A DNA stretch of 64,000 nt from Anoplopoma fimbria (lineage: Eukaryota; Chordata; Actinopteri; Perciformes; Anoplopomatidae): positions 4,543,297-4,607,296 of the forward strand of contig NC_072470.1 of the NCBI RefSeq assembly GCF_027596085.1, given 5' to 3'. The notes beneath the pieces were generated by a model that made no database searches, was not told the origin of the DNA, and saw nothing but the letters and a program-made list of their open reading frames with translations. A program made the translations under genes and the position numbers. The stretch's first letter is position 1. The number at the start of each line of letters is the position of its first letter. Shown one piece after another: positions 37,527-49,027 of the stretch.

Positions 37527-40500
37527 TGAGTACATCCTGCCCAGACCAACGGGTCTGCAAGGGAGGATTAGCAGCTGAGAGGAAAACCTTTTATTAGACG
37601 GGGGCTCCTGCTCGGGCCTGGAATGTCTGGAAAAATATGGAAAATTAATTTGACAATCTCCAGCCCCTAAATGTGTGCAGACAACAGGAAAAAACATCAT
37701 CTGGAAAAGCATTGCTGCTCAGTTCAAGTACGCACAATTCTGCTTTTAAGGACATTTGGAGCTTACAATGTGATATTTAAAAGCATTTTTCCCAAATTCG
37801 TGTTCCATATTACCAATTTCAGGGTACAGACTGAACATAGGAAAAACAAACCATTAAATTCAGCAAACAGACATGCTGATTAGAAGAGCAGTGCCACTTT
37901 TTCCACAACTCTCTGCCTCCAGCTGCTGTCTGATGGTGTTTCTGTCCAGCTTTCGCTCAACCACAATCAAGCAAGAACAGTTTTTGGAAGTCGTTGAAAA
38001 GTGTTGTTTCATATATAATCTTCGAGCATCTCGTACAGTGTTTTAAAAAAGTTTGTTTTCTTGATTTAACTTGGTAAAAACTAGAAACCTGGCCAAGATG
38101 GCAGCAAAACAAACACAATTGTCACGACAGTCAATACTTTTTTTTGAAATGCCCAGAAACATGTTTTCATTAACTTATCCTCCGACTGTCCGGGGTCAAG
38201 TGGCATTTTAGGTGAATTTCCCACTTTTTCCTACACATGCTTTTTCTCTTATCGCTCTCACTCTTTCTCCAGCTCCCTCTCTGTCCTCTGAGAGCTGTTT
38301 CTTTCTGCCTAGATTCATAAACAGCACATTTAGTGCATCGTATTCTTTCTGACTGAAAATGATTCCAGATTACTTTTCAACAAGACTACAGCGGTTGTCC
38401 AAGACGGAGCAGATAATTGAAAAACATGAATAATAGTTTGCTTTCAGGTGCATTCCAAAAAAAAAGATGATTAAGTGCCAAACACCTTCACAGAAAGAAT
38501 ATGATGTTTACAGTTCCTTTGATCCTACTAGACAAAGATAACTGAGTTGTTATTATGGCAAACTCTCTTTTCCATTGCCAAATTAACTCCAAAAACAGCT
38601 GTTGTAATGTTCTGACAGAAGAAGTATAACAAACCCCGTCTATCGTCCAAGCTGGCTCCCATCATGTGGACAAAGATGAAAACCACAACTGGAATGACGG
38701 AGGGCTCTCTGGCTGGAGGAGGGGGGAAAGAGAGAGAGAGAGAGAGAGAGAGATTATAACTGGGACAGTTTGGAGCTCAGAAACCAACCGAGTCTGACAC
38801 AACTTCATTGAAACATGAGAGATAACACGAGACCTCTGGACTCTGCAGCCAAAAGAAACACAAAACGAAGGAAGAGTCAGGAATTCGTGTTACTGATCTT
38901 CTGTTGTTTTCTCTCACTTAGGAGGTAAATTTGTCAGTTTTCATTGTTGCACTCCAACTGAGTTATATGAGACTTGGCGTGAGCGATGGATGCTTCACTC
39001 CACCGCGTTTATGGTTTTCAGGAGTATAGAGAAAACATGATGCCTTTTAGCTGTTGTTTTTTTTTCAACCTTTTTTATTCCGCCCGACATATCAAAGAGT
39101 GTCACGGTATTTCATTTCATGTGAAAATCATCAGGGGCATTGTTGTTGGTGGTGGAGGCGGCCAGAAAGTCTGGGACTGAAAGGAGAGGAAGCAGGATTA
39201 CTGATATAGACCAGAGCACCGACCAAAGAGCATCCGCTGCAAACTTGGTTCCCAACACGCTGGGCCCGTCACCTTTGGTTACTTGTGATGGCGATCTTGG
39301 ATGGCACCTCGATAAAACTGTCCATATTAACATGTTATTTAAGCTTTTGCACTGTTTCTGCTCAACACGCGAAAATGTTCTGCCAATAATATGGGAGACT
39401 TTTCATGAAAGTGATGGAGCCATTTTCTGTCCAAAATACTAAAAAACAGATCTTTCCATTTTTATGAGTATTTAACAGCATCCGAGATATGAGAGAGAAC
39501 GAGGCAAGAATGTTACATTTTCATCCAACAGCAACTCTGTTTGATGAACATTTTACTGTCAGAGATTTAACAACCAAATATGATTTTATTAAAAGCAATG
39601 CTCTGCTGTGGAGACGACAGCAAAACATATTTTAGACCTGTAAAAAAAAAGTCCAAGTGTATGCTATATTTAGAATATTTTCACCTCTTCACTTTGCCGT
39701 CAGACAGCTCTTTCGGGACGGCGCCGATGAAAGCCGGTATCTATGTCTACACGTTGATGAATCAATTTCATTTCATTAGTCATGTTCCCATCTTGTACGT
39801 TATTCAACCCCTCTAAATGTGTTTGTGGCCCGAGTTGGAATTGAATGCTTGGTCAGATTCCTACTCTTGTTTACTTTTTCTCTAATCAGATAGTTCCTCT
39901 TAGAAATGACAGTAATTTAGTCAGGAAAATATGTTGTGTTTAACCACTTCCAACACATTTCTGGGAGCATGTGAGTGTGATTTTGTAAAACTTGTGACCG
40001 ATGTGGGAAAACTATTTTGATGAGACGGCTGGGTTTGTTTTGTCATATAATCAGATATTCAGTCCCCAGTATTGCCGTCTCTCAGGGCCCCTTTAAATCC
40101 TTCTGAAGTCCGGTCTATTCAAACTTGACTGTGAAGCCACTCTACAGATATCCTCTCTTCCCTGTGTTGTTGTCACACTCAATGACACGCTGCAATCCTC
40201 GAATGTGAGCGTGACCCAGCGCTTTGTGTTCCCAACGTTTTCTCACCCGCTGGTTCTATGGAGGCTGAAATCTTACACCTGCAACTAGAGACCTTTTGGC
40301 TTTCTTACCGTAGTTACAATAGCAGAAGAACAAGTCTCAGATTGAGTTAGGCTTTTGTGTTTTCTAGGCCATAAATATTTGGGTGTGACATTTTGAGGCT
40401 ACTGTACCTTTTCTGTGCCCTTTACAAGATCCTTTTAATACCTCATTTGCAACGTTGATGAATGTTTACCCTGCAAAAATCGCTGTGACTATCAAATCTA

Positions 40501-43500
40501 AGAAGTTCTTATGTTTCCTCCATTCACCCTCTTTTTCCTTGTTCTCTTTTGTCTTTTGCTTTAGTTTCTCAATTGCCTATTTAAGTATATATAGTTATTT
40601 CTTCAGTTGAAGAAGGAGGACTTCACAGAAGACTTTATATAATATATATATAATATTTTGTTGTTATTTCCTCAGGAATTGTGCGTGAGATGGCTCACAA
40701 ATCCGACAGCAAGCTGGAGTCGATCTCCACCACAAGACTCAACCCTCAGCACCATCTCTGGTACGCTCCCCTCCAGATGCAGTGAGAACACGGCAGACAT
40801 CTTTGATTTTATTTGTTTACATGCTGGAAGATGTGGTCTAAATAGTGTTTTGCACATTTGTATGTGGTTGTTAGGTGCTAGTTAAAGGGAGTTCTAGCAC
40901 TGCACATATCTGGCACATCTTTAGTTGATTACAATCAGCTTTATTTTGTAAAACTGCACCGCTAAATTAACTGTTAAACCACATCTTAATTTGTAACACG
41001 TGTGGCGCTACAAATCCAGAATCATGCATGTCATGTGGTGTAGTTTGCTATCACCTCCAGTTGTTTTTCTACACCGCTTTTTTCGTCTGTTTTCCCTCTG
41101 AAACAGAAGATGGAAGCTTTCTCGAAGGCTCTCGCTGAAAAGGAATGTGGTTATCATATTGAAAATGTTGTTTCAGAGAAGAATGTGTTTCTCATGAACT
41201 AGTGCAACATGGGCAAAACAACTTGCTGAGAATAATCAACATCTCAATTATACACACATAAGACATTTGTTCCTTTCCTCGCCTCCTCTTGCAAGGAAGT
41301 GACTTGAGGAGAGAGAAGACGAGACTTTAAACAAAATGAGACGTCTTTACATCGGAGCCATAATTTTAAAGCAACGTCAATTTAATATGACGTGAAGCAC
41401 AGCTGCTCTTTTAGAGATGAAGAGAGGAGGAGGCACAAGAGCCAGAAATAAAAAGAACCAGTGGTCTATATGCCTTTGTAGAAGTTTGGACAAACTGGCA
41501 AACATGCTTTATCCAACCTGGCAGAGGTTAAATAAATTGCAAATTTCCTTTACATGGATTAGAAAATGAAAAAACAGTGCACGTTCTGTGACATATACCA
41601 AGCCTAGCCTTTATCATGAAGACTACATTAGCATACCCAGGCACCAAAGCTCACAACACACACACACACACACACACCCCAAATATCTCAAGTTGTCATT
41701 GAACCTCAGGCAACAGACTCAACTGCTCAAAAGTCACACCCCTCTAACCCCAGGCTCAGAAAAACACACTCACTGTGTTTTCACAATCCGGGCTCTTTCA
41801 GCTATTATATGTCAATTATCCCCTCCGCTTCACAGTTGCTGTGAAATCCACCCTGTGATGTGGAAGTGCTTCCATCTGAGACAGCATGGTAGCACCTGTC
41901 AGCCAACAGTGTCTGTGCTTTTAAACGAACAGTGCATATGAATGTGCATGTAATGTTATTGGTTTTCTTTTGTCCTGTTAGGCCTCTAGTGTGTGATGAC
42001 ATCCAGGCAGATGTGGAGGATGGCCAGCTGCAGTTTTTCTACATCCTGGCTTTTGTTCTGCAAGGTGATTGTAATCTTGATTGTGCATCCTTATATGCCT
42101 CTCTGAATATCTCTCTGATATCAGTAGAGGGCTCTGCTTCCATCTGACTGAGTTCTCTACATATATGTACAAGAAATATGAGGTTTCAAGCTTTAACATG
42201 TCTTGCGTAATGGCTTCTGAAGGTTCACAGATCAGGGCTGTTCATGCTAATTACTTTTAACCCTGCGGTCTGTCTGACATCTTTTCTGGATTTATAGTGG
42301 TGCTCTGTATGTGCAAAGGCAACTAAAGATATCTCTCATTTGTATTTCAGTCAATTAGCTTACAGTCTGGGGAAAATGTAGAAAAGCTAGATCATAAACA
42401 TTCCTGTAAACCAGCCGGAAGACAGCCAAGAAGTAAATGCAACGATAAAATCCCTCATAATGTTCCTGCAACCATAGGAATATAAATAATAACTGCCAGG
42501 AAATATATGCTAAACGGTAGAAATAATAACAAAAAGGGGGATGAGAGGGTTTATATTCCTCGGGATAAAACCGATCTAATGCAGAAAGAGGAAAATCTGG
42601 AGGAGAAGATGTGATTTGTGGGCAGCAGCTGACGTGAGGGGCCTGTTAAAGATCCATATGAACAGTCTTAACAGAAAATGAGGCATAGATCTGTTGTTTT
42701 CACTGAACTGAGTGACGGGCGACTACATACATGTGCTCCGGTGCTACAGGATGCCTCACTGTCTGCGCCTCAGCAGACACGTTTGAGGCCAAGGTAGCTG
42801 CAGGCTACACATAGCCGTGCACGCCCCTGGAATTTCAAGTGCTGTAATTTTAGCATGCCTAGATCTGCCTTTCCCCTCTCTGCTTGCTCTACTGAGGACG
42901 GAGCGTTCTGACATGAAATATAATGCCAAAACTGATCTTTGTTAAGCATTTTATGTCTGTGATTCACGACTGTTTTCTTAAGTACTAAATCGGAGACTAT
43001 AATAAACACTTCTTGATATTTTATCAAAACCAGATCATTCTAGAGCTCAAAATTCACAGACGGTAAGACAAATCGTCATTGAAACTGAACTGACTAAAAG
43101 CAAGAAATGTGAACAGCTCATGTTTTTTGTTTTCCCTCTCAGAGGAGATCTGGATGCCGCTGACGGTCCTGGCAACCCGGGAAACCCTGTACCTGCTCAG
43201 AGAGGACCACCAGTGGAGGAAGAGCTCAAACAGCCTGACAGTGAATGAAAACCAAGAGCCCAGCAGCGGAGGCGTTACCATTTTAGAAACGCTACCAATC
43301 AGCTGCGTCAGCTCGGTCAACCTGTGGCCTTCAGACCAGTGCAGGATGGACTTTAAGCTTTACGATGAGGTTGGTATGCAAGTGTTTTTGGGGAATCCTT
43401 AAGGAATAGGAAATGAATGTGTATTTTTCATCCCCCTGTTTTCATGCCCACTTTTGTTAAGTCATGTGTTATTTTGATGAAAATCTTTAAATTATTGTAT

Positions 43501-43895
43501 TGAAACGACTTAGATTAACCCTGTTTCTGATTCATTCATATGAACTATTATTTATTATAGAAAGTCCGGTTCGTCATGAAGCTAGAATGAAATTGTCTTC
43601 TTCCAGACAAGATGAGGAAATGACTGTTTCTAATGGTTAACAACTTTGATATCAGTTTTGATACTCGTTTGTTGCATGTGTTGTCAAGTTGATTAACTTG
43701 TGATTAGGAGCTTTAATGCTCATAGCTTGTCTTGCTCTGTTTTCTCTCCTGCAGACGGTGAAACAGGAGAAGACGTGGTGTGTGCGCTCGGAGAGCTCTG
43801 AGCTCCTCCAGGGTCTGCTGGCCTGGGTCAGAGCACAGTGGGAAGCCATGTTCGGAGTAAAACTGCACACAAGCCTGCAACACAAAGCAGCATAA
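23249..43895 (+). CDS. stk11ip: Serine/threonine kinase 11 (LKB1)-interacting protein, complete, 25 coding exons
   Basis: I could join 25 exons with GT-AG borders and unbroken phase (3621 coding bases including stop, 1206 aa), against about 1090 aa in human. The order of segments matches STK11IP throughout: an N-terminal helical region with LPSHPAD and [11 protein letters not shown], leucine-rich repeats, the conserved [14 protein letters not shown], an acidic linker, a CxxC...CxxC module and a long C-terminal region ending with the tail [11 protein letters not shown]. In mammals the protein (LIP1) binds the tumour-suppressor kinase LKB1 and SMAD4, is cytoplasmic/lysosomal, and is reported to link mTORC1 with lysosomal acidification and autophagy. 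Exon coordinates are in the four block entries that follow. Start: ATG 23249, whose product lines up with the family N-terminus. Stop TAA is at 43893-43895. No frame breaks are seen. Confidence 0.95.
23526..23816 (-). mobile_element. tRNA-derived SINE (V-SINE-like) in stk11ip intron 1
   Basis: On the - strand the element begins GGGGGCGGCTGTGGTGTAGT, with an A-box-like TGGTGTAGTGG and a B-box GGTTCGATACC, so the head is tRNA-derived. The body has GTCCTTGGGCAAGACGCTTA. The tail has GTAAGTCACTTTGGATAAAA and TGTCTGCTAAATGAC and ends in (TGTAA)n. This layout is common in teleost SINEs. The head is diverged from a functional tRNA and is not a tRNA gene. Confidence 0.85.
24114..24140. repeat. (CA)n microsatellite
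   Basis: About 12 CA units in stk11ip intron 1. Confidence 0.9.
26982..28752 (+). CDS. stk11ip: stk11ip exons 11-15: [12 protein letters not shown] segment, acidic linker, start of C-terminal module
   Basis: Exons: 26982-27149, 27316-27397, 27576-28061 (486 bp, the largest), 28147-28367, 28642-28752 (residues about 330-685). Exon 12 encodes the nearly invariant [14 protein letters not shown]. The exon 12 donor is CAGA/GTGGGT and joins exon 13 as [20 protein letters not shown]. Exon 13 is Pro/Ser-rich, turning Glu-rich at its end, probably disordered. A (CA)n tract begins only 8 nt after the exon 15 border. Confidence 0.9.
28760..28835. repeat. (CA)n microsatellite just inside stk11ip intron 15
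   Basis: About 37 CA units (two CG interruptions) starting 8 nt after the exon 15 border (28752), next to the 5' splice site GTTAAT. Confidence 0.97.
29614..32340 (+). CDS. stk11ip: stk11ip exons 16-18: paired CxxC zinc-ribbon-like module
   Basis: Exons: 29614-29851, 31866-32023, 32088 (or 32091)-32340 (residues about 686-901). Exon 16 ends the helical stretch and gives [10 protein letters not shown]; exon 17 opens with [12 protein letters not shown]. The two CxxC pairs, split by an acidic insert, look like a zinc ribbon, as in human STK11IP. The exon 18 acceptor is a tandem CAGCAG, so a one-glutamine length variant is possible. The exon 17 donor is AAG/GTCTTT, weaker than the rest. Confidence 0.85.
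29852..31865 (+). other. stk11ip intron 16
   Basis: A 2-kb intron with no exon seen. It holds a 13-bp perfect inverted repeat at 30912-30947 (GAAACACTAACAC / GTGTTAGTGTTTC, 10-nt loop) and a dispersed-repeat copy at about 31300-31680. Confidence 0.6.
31300..31680. repeat. Fish dispersed repeat, second family, longer copy
   Basis: The copy begins TTAAAGGGATAGTTTGGAAA and continues through TTTGGAGAAACCAGCATGGA and AGTACTGCTATGGACATATT. It then reads TTATATTTAGAATATTTTCA, then TAGCCGTCACAAAAGCCC, ending with CTATCACTTTAAAC. The middle is shared with 39588-39740. This is recognisable as an abundant teleost repeat. Confidence 0.6.
32341..34287 (+). other. stk11ip intron 18
   Basis: Apart from the repeat at 32470-32840 and a TG-rich stretch at about 33678-33722, nothing is recognised. 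There is no exon-like frame with supporting splice sites. Confidence 0.55.
32470..32840. repeat. Probable MITE-like dispersed repeat in stk11ip intron 18
   Basis: The segment includes AGTACATCAAATGCAGAATT, AAAGTAGTGTGTTCCAATGT, GCAGTATGTACTTAAAGTAA and GAGTACATGATTTGGAACGC. It resembles a non-autonomous DNA-transposon-type fish repeat. Termini were not defined, so the family is an inference. Confidence 0.4.
34288..43895 (+). CDS. stk11ip: stk11ip exons 19-25: C-terminal region
   Basis: Exons: 34288-34397, 36031-36128, 36941 (or 36938)-37113, 40676-40760, 41982-42064, 43143-43369, 43755-43895. The start [13 protein letters not shown], the middle [15 protein letters not shown] and the stretches [14 protein letters not shown] and [10 protein letters not shown] align with the human C-terminus. 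The alternation of strands ending in a helix suggests PH-like folds (inference). The exon 21 acceptor is also a CAGCAG tandem, giving either HRGQ or QGQ at the junction. Confidence 0.9.
34622..34697. repeat. Long inverted repeat (30-bp arms, 16-nt loop)
   Basis: The left arm 34622-34651 and right arm 34668-34697 are complementary at 28 of 30 positions. The arm starts CCGTTATA and ends AATCAAACTATAG. It sits in stk11ip intron 19, just before a T-run and another dispersed repeat. It could be the core of a MITE or a foldback RNA. Confidence 0.9.
34735..34860. repeat. Dispersed repeat fragment
   Basis: The segment contains TTTCCCCGTTTCCACTCTTT, GCTAAGCTAACTAGCTGATG and TTATATTTAACAAGACTTGA. These phrases are characteristic of an abundant teleost repeat ('GCTAAGCTAAC' family). 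It follows a 23-nt T-run. Confidence 0.55.
37464..37523. repeat. (CA)n microsatellite
   Basis: About 30 CA units directly after a C-run (37453-37464), in stk11ip intron 21. Confidence 0.97.
39588..39740. repeat. Fish dispersed repeat, second family, shorter copy
   Basis: The copy contains CTCTGCTGTGGAGACGACAG, AGTCCAAGTGTATGCTATAT and CTTTGCCGTCAGACAGCTCT. It shares TATATTTAGAATATTTTCA with the copy at about 31450 and continues in the same order. Confidence 0.65.
40761..43142 (+). other. stk11ip introns 22 and 23
   Basis: Two introns (40761-41981 and 42065-43142) around the short exon 41982-42064. A (CA)n tract of about 10 units lies near 41656-41675. No other feature was seen. Confidence 0.55.
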
Positions 43896-45035
43896 AGGAG
43901 GGAGGGCATGAAAACCAACTCCTGTGAGTTTTTATGAGCATGAATCTGCGTGTTGGTACTGGGAAGGAGTTTGTCTTTATTTTCTCTCTACACAGTCTGC
44001 ACTCAGTCTGGTCCCATTACGCTCGTAGCTTTCATCGTCTTTTAGGCCAACAACTTGGAAATGATTGCACTCATTCATGTGGTACACAAGCCTGTAAAAG
44101 CACTGGTTGCATAATTCTTTATCCTCCAGATACCATCCTTCTTTTCTCCAGCTGAAGTGGAGTGAGCCTTGATTCTTATACAGCTGTTGAAATGCACCTT
44201 AAAGTACTGTTCCTTAAATCACCGTAACATCAACTGATGCGGGTCAGATTTGGGTTTAGGGAACTAAGAGGGCTTTAAGTTTGGATTTTTGGAGGAGTAA
44301 TGCAAAGATCTGAGCCTAAAATATGCCCCCCCCCCCATTAAGCTGGACAGAGCCTTTCCTCCTTTCCTCGCCGTCTTGGGGGTGCAACGTGTTGTGACAT
44401 CACGCGCTTGAACACGAGGCTGGAAGCCAAGGCTCAAGACGGTGTCATCGAGGGTCACCTCACTCCCCAATTAGAGTCTTATGATGTGACCTGAAAAGGA
44501 AACCAGAAGTGCAAATGTGCAGAAACTCTGTGAACTTGTCGAAGATGCAGTTGCAGTTATTTCTTTACAAATTGGGGGAAAAAAACGTTTGTGTTTATTT
44601 CCTGATCGACTGATTGTTAAAATGTTTAAGCACTGACATTATTCAAAAGTGGATTTACATTACTGAGTATCAACTAAATGCTTATGTTCATATAAATGTA
44701 ATACAGAAACTCTGCTTCAGTGTGCATTATGTATGTTACCACTGTGATGTGTCTGTACACATTATCATCATGCACGGATGCTGGAAAGATCAAAATTAAT
44801 TAATTAAACCAGTTTAACTTCATTTATTTCTTTGTTAGCATTTTTTTCACATGTGTTAATGCAAAAAAAAGTATTTAAATTTTATATACATACTGGTAAA
44901 AAAGTGAAATGTTTGATGTGTTTATTTGAATATAAAAGTAATGTGTTTGTTTGTGGGTTTTTGGTTTGGTTTATTTTACAGCCACTTAAATAGCTACACA
45001 TTTATTTTAAAGGAATAAAAGTCCTTTTTGAACCC
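43896..45035 (+). other. stk11ip 3'UTR
   Basis: AT-rich non-coding sequence from the stop to AATAAA at 45014-45019. Earlier weaker signals may also be used. There is a C-run at 44327-44336. Confidence 0.45.
45014..45019 (+). promoter_or_regulatory. Candidate poly(A) signal of stk11ip
   Basis: AATAAA, 1.1 kb past the stop codon, followed by a T-rich stretch. Confidence 0.4.
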
Positions 45036-47989
45036 GCTGAACTTCTCTCAACTAGAGCATTAAAACAGTCATTCTGTCGTTTGCTTTGAATTATTGACAA
45101 AACAAATCCAACTTTCAACAAGGCAACTTGTAGAAACTTGTAAATGACACCATTTTAATTTATCCCAGAATTCAATGTTACTGTTTGATTCCTACATTGG
45201 TGCTAAGTAATAGCTGCTGTCTCTTCTACTTTATTAGGTCAGCTTAATCACTACATTGTTTCTGGCTGCGGTTAAAAGCAGCTCAGTACAGAAGAAGTCC
45301 GGGATGTTTGATTATTGGATCAAACTTGAGGCCTTTTGCTTACACAGCATTCTTTTGGCCACTCAGCACCAAACCCACCCACCCTCCTTAAGCAAAGCTC
45401 TCTTAGAGTCCAGGCTCAGCTGTGTAAAGGTACGTAAACCAATTTCCCAGTGTAAATATTTCTTCAGTACATGTGCTGTGCACATGCCTGAGACCTGGAT
45501 CACCTTCAGTTGCACCCACGTGGCTGACAAACCCCTGGTGACCAATCAGACGCTTCCTTGTGCCGCCTGGTTTTAACGTTCTACTTCACATTAATCTGAT
45601 TCAGACAGTCCAACAACAGAGCGTTTAGTGGTTGAGCCTCTTTTTCACTTTCTGTTTCTTGTCCCTGCAAAAGAGGGTCCAAAGGTCAGGTGTAGAACAG
45701 CACCCTTGGGGCTGATGTGGATAAAGACACTCCAGTGAGGATGCTAGCTGCTAAAACCTCCAGAAGAAAAAAGGGGTTCTGGTTTGTGCTGACACATGAC
45801 GGCTCTTTCACCGTGAACAAATCCATAAGGAGTTACAGGATGTGTGCGGCAGAAATCGACAAAGCTTTCATATTAAGAACTCATGCATTACAGCTGCAGC
45901 TCCCCTTGTTGGGATTTTAGGATTTCATATCAAGACAATAATATTATGTGCTCGAGTTGGATCAAACGTACTTTTCACCAGCAGAATGCACAGCACGGTG
46001 CTTTTATGAAGGCTTGTTGATTTGTTTGACTAGATAAGTTACTGTTTAGGAAACACAAAAATGCAATTTACAAACAGTAATATTATAACATAATGACATC
46101 TGTGTCTGTTTTTCTTTATTTGATTTAAGCTTTGGATTAAATAAGCCTTAAAGTAGTTAACATGAAAGTAAGGAGGGCACGTACTTCAAACTGAGTAAAT
46201 GGTGAAGTATATTGTACATCATTAATTCTACTTTATGTTTCTTATACGGCATCTGGGACCATTTTCCTCACTCTCACATGCCCATATTACGCCATGCATT
46301 TCATATTTTTTTTTTTTATTATCCTCCATGTGTTAATTGTTCATTTTTCTGTAAATGCTTCAGAGCCCCGGTCCATGCTGCCAGGATGCTTTTTGTTTTT
46401 GGATGAAAATATGGTCAAATTAATGAGCCCAGAAACTCCTAAAAACGCCTTAAAACACCAATGAGTCATAACGATTGCACGCCATGAATTTATGTCACAA
46501 CTTTTTTATATTCGGGGAGGAAATAAGCAATCGAGACTGATACTAAAACATAACCACAACATTTGTACTTTTGATGTGAAAAGGTTTGAGGCTGTGCAGG
46601 TGGGCAGAAATCAAAAGCCTCCGTACCGCTGAGTCCTGGCTTCAACCAAGCAGTTAATATATTCACTGCAGGGGTGGAGGGAGGAATTTTGAACCCCAAG
46701 AGATTTCCATTTTGGCTTAAATTGCATAATCCCTTTGTCATTTTTTCAGCTCCGGAGCCCTAATTGTCTCACCTTTCACTCCTCAACTACAATAGCTCAG
46801 TTGAATTTAATACGGCTACCAGGACAACGATATAAACAAAAGCTAATTCTCACAAAAACGACAAAAATTAAGACTCCCGCAAGATACCAGGAGATTAATT
46901 CTTTTCTGTCTGTAAATAAGTGAGGATAAAAAGACGCAGGTGATTGTGTTCGTGCCTCACTTGGATCCGATTTGAGAAGCAGGGAGGACAGTTAGTGTGA
47001 GAAGAAGCTGGGATGCAGCCATGGAGACTTGGCCGTACGCAGACATCTGGCCTGATTCGACTTCCCACAGCTTCCCCCCAAACATATTCAGGTCCTCTGG
47101 TAAATCAGGAGCACTACAGCTGTAGCGTGCATGACAGAAAGAAATCTGTTGTTTTGCCGAACGCCCGAGTCAAGTAAATTCTTGGATGGTGGGCCTTGAT
47201 GTCTAAAAGCTACCAGTCACGCAGTGCTCTGTCAGGCCGGTGGGCTGCCAAACTGAGGTCCCTGTGGACAACACGGGGTCCTGAGCGGAGAGAGAAACGG
47301 TTTGATTATGCTGCTGTGGCACTCTGTGTACTTTTTAGCATAAAAAAAAAGAGAAAAGAATGTAAACTGTTCTGACAACATAAATCTTCTCAGGTGGAGT
47401 TCAAGTGTTTAAAGGGGAAGTCCACTCACTTTAAACAATTTAATACATGTATGTAATACATCAGGTCATTTAGGAGGATGTAGTTTGTGAATCATTTTTC
47501 AATTTTAGTAACATAATGCAGTCAATGGCCTCAAAATGGCTTCAAAATGCTGAATTATAACTTCCATATAATGAATAGCAGGGCAGCTGTATTAGGTGGA
47601 TGTCTGACAGTAAAGTGTATTTAGAATGAACACATTTTCTATGAAAATTAACAACTTTTAACTGTATTTATAAGGAATTTATGCCCATAAAATATCCATT
47701 GGTACCACGATTGTCCTTTATTCCATTTTGCAGCATGAGTAAGTGCTAAATGAAGGTATAGGGACTATTTGTCAATAACATCTGCAGCAGATGTGGCTTT
47801 TCTTTTGAATGTCTTTAAACTCCCAAATGGAGACACTTGCATAGCATCCTCTTATTGGGGGAAACGTACAACAGGGATTGCCATAGTTGTGTCGGGAGGG
47901 CAGAACGGTAGTCCTGGAGCTCAGGTTTCAGGAGAGGGGCCTCCTCCTCCTCCTCTTCAATGGGGCAGAGTTATGTGGAGGTGGTGCAG

Positions 47990-48020
47990 CAGGAGGAGGA
48001 GGAGGAGGAGGAGGAGGAGA
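47990..48020. repeat. (GGA)n triplet run
   Basis: About ten GGA units; an inverse CTC run precedes it at about 47941-47957, so the two could pair. Confidence 0.9.
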
Positions 48021-48219
48021 GCAGGAGCCTGCGGGAATCAGAGATCTTTCTTTTGTCCTCTTGTTCGGGACCCCGACACATGGGGGTCAGAAACGGGCTG
48101 AATGGGCTCCCACTGAAACGCCAATGAGAGAGCGCCCTAATTAGGAAAACCTGGTCGAGCAATTAAGAGCAAGAAAGGTGCGTGTGCGTGCGCGTGCGTG
48201 TGTGTGTGTGTGTTGTGTT

Positions 48220-48342
48220 TCTACTGCTCCATTAAAGCGCAGTGGAGTCGCTCAGTGCGGCTGCTGTGTTTAACAAGAGGAGAGACTTTAGTCACAGTGG
48301 CTTCCACGTACACGGGTTTTGGATTGCTTGAATCAGAGTGCG
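48220..48342 (+). other. Possible untranslated first exon of the connexin gene
   Basis: GC-richer sequence after a GT/GC run ends in GAGTGCG/GTGAGTCTT, a strong donor site. Connexin genes usually have a separate untranslated first exon, and the coding exon here opens with a good acceptor (AG at 52629-52630). The left edge is a guess. Confidence 0.3.
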
Positions 48343-48756
48343 GTGAGTCTTCTTTTTCATTTAGTTTTCCAGCTGAAATGTTGGGAACATTTGAACCTGT
48401 AGAAGTCACTGTTTGATCGACTCCAATGCTTCCTAAGCTCATAAAGTTTGATTAAAGTGCTCTTTTTTCCATCTGAATGTCTAAATAAACCCACCACAGA
48501 CTGCATTACTCTGATTTTCCCTTCTTTTGTTTTCCTAATGAGTAATGATTGCACTAATAGTCGATGGTTGGTTGTGACTTTTCGTGTCTGTGACTGTGTG
48601 GTTTTGATGTCTTCATCTTCTCTGGAGCTTTGGCAGCACTTTGTTTTCCTCCAGGAATGCCACACTTTCCAAAACAATTCAGTCTGACTCAGCAAAGCGT
48701 GTTGAGAGCCTTTTAAACGCTCCTTCTGAGGAGCTTTTCTAAACCTCCTTCATCTG

Positions 48757-49027
48757 TGATTCTTTTCTTGATTAATCATCATCATCAGAAAATAGTGCTT
48801 CATTATTTCTCATAGTCCTAGGCGATGTCTTCCGAATGTCTTGTTTTGTCAAGCCAGCAGTCCAAATACAGATATGCAGTTTAACATCACATGAAACTTA
48901 AAAAACCCAACAAATATTCACATTTGAGAGGGTGGAAATGGTGGATTAAAGAAATGACCAACAAATGTATCAAAATAGTTGCCAAGAATTTGCTGAAAAC
49001 AATCATTTGTTCCAACTTTATCAATAT
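48757..49027. repeat. Direct-repeat element, copy A
   Basis: From GATTCTTTTCTTGATTAATC to TCCAACTTTATCAATAT. It matches copy B (52177-52418) at roughly nine bases in ten, with several short gaps. The 'GATTAATC...CAAAATAGTTGCC' phrases recall a dispersed teleost repeat. Confidence 0.85.

Larger units (their letters stand above)
37114..40675 (+). other. stk11ip intron 21 (3.6 kb)
   Basis: The longest stk11ip intron. It contains (CA)n at 37464-37523 preceded by a C-run, an (AG)n run at about 38729-38753, and a dispersed-repeat copy at 39588-39740. No exon was recognised. Confidence 0.6.
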